DNA of 30,747 nucleotides from IMG/VR virus record IMGVR_UViG_3300036795_000066, positions 1-30,747 of that record. One strand, written 5' to 3'. This document shows positions 16,309 to 23,013 of this stretch, one piece after another. Source of the stretch: a virus. Each line of letters begins with the position of its first letter. Position 1 is the first letter of the stretch. Below the pieces are notes generated by a model. The model was given only the letters and a program-made list of their open reading frames with translations. It searched no databases and was not told where the DNA came from. The position numbers and the translations under genes were made by a program.

Positions 16309-16544
16309 CAGCCGATCTTCTCCACGATCACACCGTTCTCGACACGGTACTCACCGTCAGAGAAGCTGATATGTGCCCAACGATCGTCATCAACCGTCTG
16401 CCCAATACGAGGGTCCGTTGGATCAGTCTTAACCTCAGGCTTCTTAGGCTCAACCGCAGCTTCTGGCTTCACCTCAACCTGAGCTTCTACTTGAATCTTC
16501 CGGGGCCGTCCAGGCCCACGCTTTACTGGCGTCTCGTCGGCCAT
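16308..16544 (-). CDS. small protein with AT-hook-like N-terminus, 78 aa
   Basis: Residues 8-16 read KRGPGRPRK, a textbook AT-hook core (RGPGRPRK) that binds the minor groove of AT-rich DNA. A Lys/Glu/Val/Pro-rich spacer (QVEAQVEVKPEAAVEPKKPE) follows, then a small beta end (ISFSDGEYRVENGVIVEKIG). It is the first gene after the capsid gene and its terminator hairpin. It could coat or organise DNA inside the head, or link the capsid to DNA during packaging. The motif is seen; the role is inference. Confidence 0.75.
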   Translation of the reverse strand: MADETPVKRGPGRPRKIQVEAQVEVKPEAAVEPKKPEVKTDPTDPRIGQTVDDDRWAHISFSDGEYRVENGVIVEKIG

Positions 16545-16579
16545 GGATAGCCCTTTCGGTTAAATAGTGTCGGGGGCAG

Positions 16580-16615
16580 CAGGAAGGGCGCCTACCGAAG
16601 TAGACGCCCTTCCTG
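16580..16615 (-). terminator. terminator hairpin after the capsid gene, UUCG loop
   Basis: On the minus strand an 11-bp stem (16615-16605 with 16590-16580) is followed, after one C.A mismatch, by CTAC-TTCG-GTAG, an inner 4-bp stem closed by the very stable C(UUCG)G tetraloop. It starts 8 bases after the capsid stop codon. There is no strong U-run. It probably ends or protects the highly expressed capsid mRNA. Confidence 0.8.
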
Positions 16616-16623
16616 AGTATTGC

Positions 16624-18387
16624 TCAGAGCTTGGTAATCCCGGTGATCGCGCCACAGTACGAAGGCGCATAGCAGACAAACGTACCGTACCAGTACGAGC
16701 TGGTCTCGTACGCGAACTGCGTAACCGGCCACTCAATTGCCATGTAATCCTGAACGTTGTAAACCGCGAAGACGTCGGAGATGTTGCTGTCCGGCAGCGG
16801 AAGCGTCCAGGAGATGATGGGCATGGTGCCCTGCGGCAACCAGGGGTGAACGGTCAGGTCGACCATCTTGCCGGTGACCTCATTCTGAACACCGGTAACC
16901 AAAGCACCGATCTGCGCGTTGTGCGCCTGCGACGCGCTGTCCACCGTAATACGGTAAGAAGCGGAGCTGGCATTCTTCAGCAGGTCGGACAGCTGCTTGC
17001 GGTCGTTACCGTTGGCCAGGATCTCGTCCGGGTCAGCCTTGTTAGCGTCGTACATCGCCGCGAAGGCGGTGTAGAACTCGGCACCCGGGTTAGCAATGTT
17101 CAGAGATCCAGTCGGACCGCTACCGTTCGCCACGCCACTGATGTTCTTCACGTAGCCCGAGGTGGCACCCGTGCAGTAAGTCAGCAGACCGTCGTAGTCG
17201 GTCGCGGAAGCAGAGCTGTCGGTAGAACCGCTCGGGAAAGCCACCGTAGCGGCCGTGCCCGAGTTCGGCGCACCGCCGGTACCGCCACCATTGAAGTTGA
17301 TGGTGACAACACCGGAGCCCGGGACGCTACCTGGCGCACCCGGAGCGGCCACACCCGAGCTGGACACGTTAGCCAGGAAGACACCGGCCGCCGTGTTCGT
17401 GGTACCCGCGTAGACCTTGTAGCCAAGGGCACCGGATACCGCCGGGATGGTCACATCCAGAACGTTGGTCGTAGTCGCGGACAGCGCGGTGCTGGTAACC
17501 ACCGTCGGGACAGACTCGCCCCAGATGCCGACCGACGTCACCCACACATACAGCGTGGGGATGAATGCGGTCTGGCCTACCTCAGTGCCGGTCTTCGCCC
17601 GTGCCGCGACAGTCGCCGACGGAGACGCAAGCGCACCAGCAAAGCCCGATGCCGTACCACGACCACCCAGCAGCATGCGCTCTTCCAGCAGCATCGAAGA
17701 CCACAGAACGCTGGTCTGCGACAGCTGACGGATGTCCTGGTAGCCCTGGCCGGAGAACTGCGCGGCCCACGACACCTGGTCCGACACGCCATACTGCATG
17801 TAAGGCACCGAGGCCTGGTCGCCTGCGTAGCTGATCTTCGGTCCACGCAGGTAGTTCACCGCGCCGAACGTAGTAGTGCTCGACTCAGTAATACCGGGCC
17901 GCATCAAGCTCAGGCCGCCGGTACCGGTACCGGTAAACCCAGTAATACGCTTGTACTGGTGGGCCGTACCAATACCCTTACGCCGCGCAATGCGGTTACG
18001 CAAAGGCGTCGGGCGCGGCGCCAAAAGCTTAGCCGGCGCCTCCAAGTCGTACGCCTGCAGACCCCCAGTACCCGCTAGCTGACCAGCGCCAGCAAGGCCA
18101 CTGTTCGTGCCGGCATAGATGTCCTTCATGACATCCGAACCAGCGAGCGAGTTGCGCACCGACTCCAGCAGCTCCGGCGAAAGGGCCTTCGAAACCGCCT
18201 CAGAGCCCAGCGACTTCTGCAGCTCCATCAGCGGGTTGACGGGGCCTTCCATAGTGGGAACGCCCGGCGTCGGTAGCGGGAACTCAGCCGACTTGTTCAG
18301 AGCGGCCTTATACCCTTCGAACCGCTCAGCAACTTCTAGGGGGCTGTCGGCATCGCCGAACATATCCCCCGGCTTCGGAAGAACCAT
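16624..18387 (-). CDS. major capsid protein with an inserted beta domain, 587 aa
   Basis: The gene follows the protease-scaffold fusion and precedes the neck genes, as expected for an HK97-fold capsid protein. The first 130 residues are helical and Ser/Glu-rich (LMELQKSLGSEAVSKALS), like a delta domain removed on maturation. Core segments include VSDQVSWAAQFSGQGYQDIR, SVLWSSMLLEERMLLGG, YTAFAAMYDANKADPDEIL and the C-terminal MAIEWPVTQFAYETSSYWY. Between about residues 260 and 350 is a fibronectin type III-like stretch (VTIPAVSGALGYKVYAGT) and then a Gly/Ser linker, making the protein much longer than the usual 300-400 residues. ATG 18387 has GAGGAA upstream. The terminator at 16580 follows. 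Confidence 0.9.
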   Translation of the reverse strand: MVLPKPGDMFGDADSPLEVAERFEGYKAALNKSAEFPLPTPGVPTMEGPVNPLMELQKSLGSEAVSKALSPELLESVRNSLAGSDVMKDIYAGTNSGLAGAGQLAGTGGLQAYDLEAPAKLLAPRPTPLRNRIARRKGIGTAHQYKRITGFTGTGTGGLSLMRPGITESSTTTFGAVNYLRGPKISYAGDQASVPYMQYGVSDQVSWAAQFSGQGYQDIRQLSQTSVLWSSMLLEERMLLGGRGTASGFAGALASPSATVAARAKTGTEVGQTAFIPTLYVWVTSVGIWGESVPTVVTSTALSATTTNVLDVTIPAVSGALGYKVYAGTTNTAAGVFLANVSSSGVAAPGAPGSVPGSGVVTINFNGGGTGGAPNSGTAATVAFPSGSTDSSASATDYDGLLTYCTGATSGYVKNISGVANGSGPTGSLNIANPGAEFYTAFAAMYDANKADPDEILANGNDRKQLSDLLKNASSASYRITVDSASQAHNAQIGALVTGVQNEVTGKMVDLTVHPWLPQGTMPIISWTLPLPDSNISDVFAVYNVQDYMAIEWPVTQFAYETSSYWYGTFVCYAPSYCGAITGITKL

Positions 18388-18405
18388 TATTTCCTCACAG
18401 GCTTA

Positions 18406-18432
18406 AACTCTAATGCGCTCAGCAATAGAGTT
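18406..18432 (-). other. small hairpin between protease and capsid genes
   Basis: AACTCTA and TAGAGTT form a perfect 7-bp stem around a 13-base loop in the leader of the capsid gene, 18 bases upstream of its ATG. It is too AT-rich for a strong terminator. An mRNA processing or stabilising role is possible but not shown. Confidence 0.35.
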
Positions 18433-18451
18433 AGTGGACTATCTTGGGGTT

Positions 18452-20389
18452 TTACAGAGACTTCAGCTCTGCGCCAATCTGAAGGGCCTTCTGCAGGTAG
18501 CCCTTCCGCAGGTCCGGATCCTCAGCAGCGGAAGCCATGCCCTTATAGCGCATAACCTCACGTTCCAGATCCGTCTTGCGGGCGTTGACGCGCTCAACCT
18601 CGGTCCGACGCAACGGCGGACCACCGGGAGTGGCCATCTGCTCGACCTTTTCCAGCCGCGCACCCAGTTCGTCACTGAGCGCCTTTACGGCGGACTTCGT
18701 CGATGCCTCCGTGATGTCCACAAACATCTTACGCAATTCCGAGTTCTCGTCAACCAGGGAGTCCTTGAACGCCTTGATAAGAGTCTCGGCATCCACTCCG
18801 GCTCCGGCCGCCTTGGTGACGTCCGGCTCCTCAGTGGGGGTCTCGGTGTCGGCATCGGCCGACTTGGTGATGGGCTCGTCAACCGGGTCAGCGCCCTCAA
18901 GCGCCTTACCGATCTCGTCAACCTTCTCCTCGGTGAGAGGCGCATCCACGGGAACTAGAACCTCCGGCGCGGACTTCTCCACAACGTCACCGTTCTCGAC
19001 ATCCATAGTCTTCTCCTTAGTGTCGACCACGACATCAGAGTCGGCGGCCTTGTTAGAGCCGGACGAACTCCAGTTGTCCGGAATCATGCTGGATGCGCCG
19101 AGCGCACTGGCCCGCCGCTTGATGTATGCGCGAATCGAGTCGTGGTCGCCAGAGCCCCGTCCCACGGCATGAATCGCGTTCGCCAGGTCTTCCTTGTCAC
19201 CGATCGGATACGAGGGATCACCGTTCGGGTTCTTCATCGCCTTGCCGTCAGACAGCATCGACCGCAACTGCTCGGCCGAGTACTTACCCTTGAGCAAGTC
19301 GGGGTCTGTGTTCTTCAGCGAGGACGTCAAGGAGGCAACCGCGGCACTGACGTCGGCGTTCTCATTACCCGGCTGCATCTTCTCGCGGCAGATGAACTCA
19401 CGAAGCGACTGCACGGCCTGCATCAGCAGCAGGATGTCGCAATCCTCGTAAGGGCGCGTCGCCAAGTTCATTGCCTCGGCCTGGATCAGCTGCCCGATGA
19501 GCGCGATCGCGGCCTTGGCGTGCAGGATGTCGTCCATCTCGGGCGGCGGCGCGGTCGGAGGCACCGTGATACCGGCTAAGACGTTTGCCTGCGTCTCCGG
19601 GTTGGCTGCCTTGACAAGCTCAATCGCCTTCTCGCGGTCGAACTCAGGCGCGCTCGTGACCGGAAACGACTTGATTGCACCGTCAGCCAACGGGTCAGCC
19701 GGGCACATAGCACAGCAGCCGCAGCCGGGCACCGTGCACTTGTCACAGCAGCCGCAGCCCTCCATGGTGGCGACGTCGAGCGGGCCGGAGCCCTTGGCTG
19801 CCTCGACCTCGTCGACACCCTTGGTGATGCTGACCTGAAGGGCCTTAGCGAGGCCCTCCTCATCGATCAGCAGCTCCTCGCACTTGACGAGACCGCGTTC
19901 CTGGTCCAGGTCGGCGGCGGAGCCTTCCCAGCCGGTCTTCGCGGACTTGCACAGCGTCAGGATCGCGTTGCTGTTCGCGGGCCGATCGACCAGGCTGATC
20001 TCAGAAATGATGCCGCCGTTAATCAATCCATTACGGGCGGTCGGGCTCTTCACGATCTTCGGACGCATAATGCCGATAGAGAACCCGGTGAAGATGCCGG
20101 CGCGCGTCTTGGCTACCGCGACCGGGTCGACGATCTTCGCGGTGATGTAGTGGCCATCTTGCGCATCCTCATGGTCAATCGCCTTACCGACGGCGCTGTC
20201 CTTGCGGTGCTGCTCACGGATGTTGCCCCACTGGAACCACTCCGGCATCGCGGTCTTCAGCCAGGTGGCGTCGCAGCGCTGCTCATCGAGATCGAGGCTG
20301 TCGTCCGTCGCCTTGCCGTAGACCAGCAGCGAGCCGTCATCTTGATCGACGGTCTTGGTGATCGGCGCAAACGTGGAGGTTAGGTCCAT
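18452..20389 (-). CDS. capsid maturation protease fused to scaffold, 645 aa
   Basis: Residues 1-145 match phage prohead serine proteases of the XkdF/S78 type: LLVYGKATDDSLDLDEQRCD, a candidate catalytic H61 in REQHRKD, S104 in GIFTGFSIGIMRP and the closing ISEISLVDRPANSNA. A cysteine cluster follows at residues 212-229 (two copies of CGCC..C). Residues 369-440 hold KYSAEQLRSML, SYPIGDKEDLANAIHAVGRG and IRAYIKRRASALG, a small domain I recall as DUF6582 from actinophage proteins. The end (about 540-645) is a charged helical, coiled-coil-like scaffold region. Protease-scaffold fusions directly before the capsid gene are common, and self-cleavage would free the head interior. ATG 20389 has AAAGGAG upstream. 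Confidence 0.88.
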   Translation of the reverse strand: MDLTSTFAPITKTVDQDDGSLLVYGKATDDSLDLDEQRCDATWLKTAMPEWFQWGNIREQHRKDSAVGKAIDHEDAQDGHYITAKIVDPVAVAKTRAGIFTGFSIGIMRPKIVKSPTARNGLINGGIISEISLVDRPANSNAILTLCKSAKTGWEGSAADLDQERGLVKCEELLIDEEGLAKALQVSITKGVDEVEAAKGSGPLDVATMEGCGCCDKCTVPGCGCCAMCPADPLADGAIKSFPVTSAPEFDREKAIELVKAANPETQANVLAGITVPPTAPPPEMDDILHAKAAIALIGQLIQAEAMNLATRPYEDCDILLLMQAVQSLREFICREKMQPGNENADVSAAVASLTSSLKNTDPDLLKGKYSAEQLRSMLSDGKAMKNPNGDPSYPIGDKEDLANAIHAVGRGSGDHDSIRAYIKRRASALGASSMIPDNWSSSGSNKAADSDVVVDTKEKTMDVENGDVVEKSAPEVLVPVDAPLTEEKVDEIGKALEGADPVDEPITKSADADTETPTEEPDVTKAAGAGVDAETLIKAFKDSLVDENSELRKMFVDITEASTKSAVKALSDELGARLEKVEQMATPGGPPLRRTEVERVNARKTDLEREVMRYKGMASAAEDPDLRKGYLQKALQIGAELKSL

Positions 20390-20440
20390 GACGCGTTGTC
20401 TCCTTTATCTCGGGCGGTCAGGCCGCGACACACGCGCCAT

Positions 20441-20818
20441 CTAGAGCCCCTTTTTGATCTCTTGCTGGCCCAGGTGCAATGCATTGAGCTGGCGCAAGAT
20501 CTCTTCGGTGTCTTTGAAAGTGTCTTCAGACCGCTTATCAGCCGCCTTAGCCTGTACGTTTTGTCCCACCATTATGATCGACAATAAGACCAACTGGATT
20601 AAAGTCTGCGCGATCCAGGCAACAAGACCTTCACCGCCCGGACTCAGAGCCGCGGGCAGCCCAAGCAGAGCCAAGACAGTGAAGGCGTAGGCACACCACA
20701 TCGTGCCCACCGCTTGCGTTACTTTGAGCGCCACCGCTGTGTTGAATCGAGCAATGGCGCTGCCTCGATCGAGCTGGTCGGCAACTCGGGTAATCGTGCG
20801 GTGGGTGAGGTGCGGCAT
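20441..20818 (-). CDS. two-helix membrane protein, DUF1003-like, 125 aa
   Basis: There are two hydrophobic segments at about residues 35-58 (GTMWCAYAFTVLALLGLPAA) and 66-86 (AWIAQTLIQLVLLSIIMVGQ), followed by a charged helix AADKRSEDTFKDTEEILRQL. The layout, with 'IIM.GQN.Q...DKR' directly after the second helix, resembles DUF1003 inner-membrane proteins. ATG 20818 has GGAGGT 4 bases upstream. It lies 11 bases after the SGNH hydrolase gene and before the protease. A membrane protein inside a head operon is unusual; host-membrane modification or superinfection effects are guesses. Confidence 0.8.
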   Translation of the reverse strand: MPHLTHRTITRVADQLDRGSAIARFNTAVALKVTQAVGTMWCAYAFTVLALLGLPAALSPGGEGLVAWIAQTLIQLVLLSIIMVGQNVQAKAADKRSEDTFKDTEEILRQLNALHLGQQEIKKGL

Positions 20819-20829
20819 GGCTACCTCCG

Positions 20830-22023
20830 CTATAGGTTAACGACGCCCATCTTGGTCAAGTTGTAAAGCGTGACCTGGCCGAAGTCGACGGTTCCAGTGC
20901 CACCGCCGGCCGTAATCTGCGGCTCCAACGTGGTGGTACCAGCAGGCACGGTGGCCTCAATGGAGAACCGGCCGCGCGTCACAGCAGCGTTCACATACCA
21001 GGTGATGCCCTGCCCGCCAGATCCGGGGAATCCTAGGTACACCTGTGCTTTTGTGCCCCCGGTCGAGGTGATGATTCCCGTGTAACGGACCACGTCACCG
21101 GCCACGAACTTGGTTCCGCTGGACGAGGAGATGTACTGCTCAAAGGTGTAGGGACTGGTGCCCACGCCTGTAACTGCCAGCCGCTGCATCTTGCCTAGCA
21201 CCGCCGCGTCGGTGACGATAGACGGGATCGAGGATCCACCGGCTGGGGTGTTGTAAACGTTCCAGTTGTCAGCCCTCCCGTCGGCGTTGGTATCGGTCAG
21301 CATCAAACCGCCGGTAATGATGTTGTTCGGGTCTGACAGGTACTGGGTCAGCAGCTCCGCATTGGGCACCACGGACGCCGAAAGGACGTTCCACAGCGCC
21401 AGCCCAATGGCCTCGTGCCCGGCCTGACTCGGATGAATACCATCCCCGACGTCGTAAACGGTGAGGTAGTTCCAGCGCTTCGTCGGGTCGGACACCACAG
21501 CGCACAGGTCTACGCAAGGCAACCCAGCCGATGCGGCGTACCGCACGATCCAGGAGTTATAACCCCGCATCGCGGTTTCTTGCACGGTGCCGCTTGTGTA
21601 GTTGTTCGGCGGGGTCGTCATCAGCACTGGCACGGCGCCAATAGCGGCGCACTTGGCGATGATCTGCTTGATGGTGGACGAGAACAGGGCCTGACTGATG
21701 CCCTGGTTGCCGTCGTTAGCCCCGGACAAGATCGTCACGATGTTCGGCTTGTGCGGGGTGACGTCGGTGTCGAACCGGGCCAGCATGTCTACAGAGGTGT
21801 CGCCCCCGTGACCGGCGTTGTAGACAAAGTCAAGGGCGCCCTTGGAGTACAGGCTGGCCCACAACGCGAACGACTCAGTGCGCAGCGGTGTATTGCCCCC
21901 GACGGTGTCACCAGCGATGGTCTGTGAGTCGCCCAGAGAGACGAGCCGGTTGCCTAGGCGCAGCCTCCCCGAAACAGCGGTGGTGACATTCGGCAGCGTT
22001 ACATTCACCTTAGCCACAGTCAC
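20830..22023 (-). CDS. SGNH/GDSL hydrolase with C-terminal beta domain, 397 aa
   Basis: The start is GTG 22023, overlapping the upstream stop as GTGA. Catalytic blocks of the SGNH family are present in order: NRLVSLGDSQT (nucleophile S33), NAGHGGD (G71), LSGANDGNQG (N103) and DVGDGIHPSQAGHEA (D194, H197). This predicts an esterase or lipase acting on an ester or acetyl group. Residues about 235-397 form a jelly-roll-like, carbohydrate-binding-type domain (DTNADGRADNWNVYNT ... RFSIEATVPAGTTTLEPQI). Because the gene lies between MuF/small head genes and the protease, the enzyme may be displayed on the capsid. The substrate cannot be read from sequence. Confidence 0.88.
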   Translation of the reverse strand: MTVAKVNVTLPNVTTAVSGRLRLGNRLVSLGDSQTIAGDTVGGNTPLRTESFALWASLYSKGALDFVYNAGHGGDTSVDMLARFDTDVTPHKPNIVTILSGANDGNQGISQALFSSTIKQIIAKCAAIGAVPVLMTTPPNNYTSGTVQETAMRGYNSWIVRYAASAGLPCVDLCAVVSDPTKRWNYLTVYDVGDGIHPSQAGHEAIGLALWNVLSASVVPNAELLTQYLSDPNNIITGGLMLTDTNADGRADNWNVYNTPAGGSSIPSIVTDAAVLGKMQRLAVTGVGTSPYTFEQYISSSSGTKFVAGDVVRYTGIITSTGGTKAQVYLGFPGSGGQGITWYVNAAVTRGRFSIEATVPAGTTTLEPQITAGGGTGTVDFGQVTLYNLTKMGVVNL

Positions 22024-22298
22024 ACACCGGTTTCCATGGATTGCACAACCTGAGTACCGGTAGCGACGATGCCATACACCAGCTCACCAATGTGGAGGTC
22101 AGCTTGGAACGTGGCCCCGGAGATCAGCGTGAATCCCGTGGCGGCAGTGACCGACGCATTGCCCAGGAGAACCGCTGTCGGGCCCGGGTTGTAGATCATG
22201 ATTGAGCAGCCGGGCCAACCATCTTCATCGGGGTAGTGCGTGGGACCAATCAAGGCCGCCGTAGTACCCACGGTAACCTGGGTAGTAAAAATGGCCAT
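22020..22298 (-). CDS. small beta protein, possible head decoration, 92 aa
   Basis: The protein starts MAIFTTQVTVGTTAALIG and continues with GCSIMIYNPGPTAVLLGNAS and LHIGELVYGIVATGTQ, a short all-beta pattern of the type seen in small head decoration or fibre-attachment proteins. There are no catalytic residues. Its stop overlaps the start of the SGNH hydrolase gene by four bases, so the two are coupled and may act together, for example anchoring the hydrolase on the capsid (inference). Confidence 0.75.
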   Translation of the reverse strand: MAIFTTQVTVGTTAALIGPTHYPDEDGWPGCSIMIYNPGPTAVLLGNASVTAATGFTLISGATFQADLHIGELVYGIVATGTQVVQSMETGV

Positions 22299-22318
22299 CA
22301 GCTATTCTCCTTAGTCCT

Positions 22319-23011
22319 TTACACGAATAGCCGTCCGGCCCACGGCGTAGCCCAGCAGCGACAGCGAGGATGTACGGCGCCCGGGTATTCACCGCCTGGC
22401 GGGTTGCTGACGGTGAACAGCAAGCCCTCCAAGGCCGCGCACCGAGAATCAACCCGGTTGTCCTGCATCGTCCGCCAGACCAACAGCCGACGCGGGTTCT
22501 TCTCCGCTACCTCGTCGACCGCCCGAGCGGCAGCCCGCCGACCTCGACCCGCAGCCACGTGCATCTCCAAGTAGCGGCGTTCCCGCAGTAGCGCGGTGTC
22601 GTAGGTGCCTTCGGCCTTCGCGGCGGTGAGACGCTTGGAGGCAGCCAGCAAGTACTGCGCCCGGAACTCAGGCTCCTCACTGGCGACTCGTCGCATAGCC
22701 GGCATGCCGTCAAACGGGTTAGGGGCGCCCGCGCGGGTACGGCCAGACAGTGGCTTATCGAGCACCATCTGCCCGACCGTGGTCACGACCTGACGGTTCA
22801 GTCCCGCGCCGGTCAGCTCCGCCACCAGATCACCAGGCAACTCGGTAGCCGCGATGGCGTCCCTCGACCCGAACCACAAGGTCATCGCGGCCAACAGAGC
22901 AGTCTCAGCGGCCAGCTGGCTTCGTTGATCAAACTTGAACAGCTCATCGTGCAGCGGACTGCTCACCCTGGCCCGAGCTAGCGCCATCAACGCCCGCACC
23001 GACGCGTCCAT
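22319..23011 (-). CDS. MuF-like minor head protein, 230 aa
   Basis: I choose ATG 23011, 2 bases after the portal stop; a GTG at 23053 inside portal is an alternative. The protein is mainly helical. It ends with MQDNRVDSRCAALEGLLF and YPGAVHPRCRCW (C191, H214, C217, C219), the diagnostic C-terminal motif of the Mu gpF / SPP1 gp7 family. These proteins sit inside the head at the portal vertex and take part in head assembly or DNA ejection. At 230 residues it is close to the short members of the family. Position directly after portal agrees. Confidence 0.88.
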   Translation of the reverse strand: MDASVRALMALARARVSSPLHDELFKFDQRSQLAAETALLAAMTLWFGSRDAIAATELPGDLVAELTGAGLNRQVVTTVGQMVLDKPLSGRTRAGAPNPFDGMPAMRRVASEEPEFRAQYLLAASKRLTAAKAEGTYDTALLRERRYLEMHVAAGRGRRAAARAVDEVAEKNPRRLLVWRTMQDNRVDSRCAALEGLLFTVSNPPGGEYPGAVHPRCRCWATPWAGRLFV

Positions 23012-23013
23012 GA

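Noticed and set aside
16567-18078. 503-residue plus-strand open frame antisense to the capsid gene
   Set aside because: It is Arg-rich and low in hydrophobic strands, has no ribosome site, and mirrors the codon pattern of the capsid gene on the other strand.
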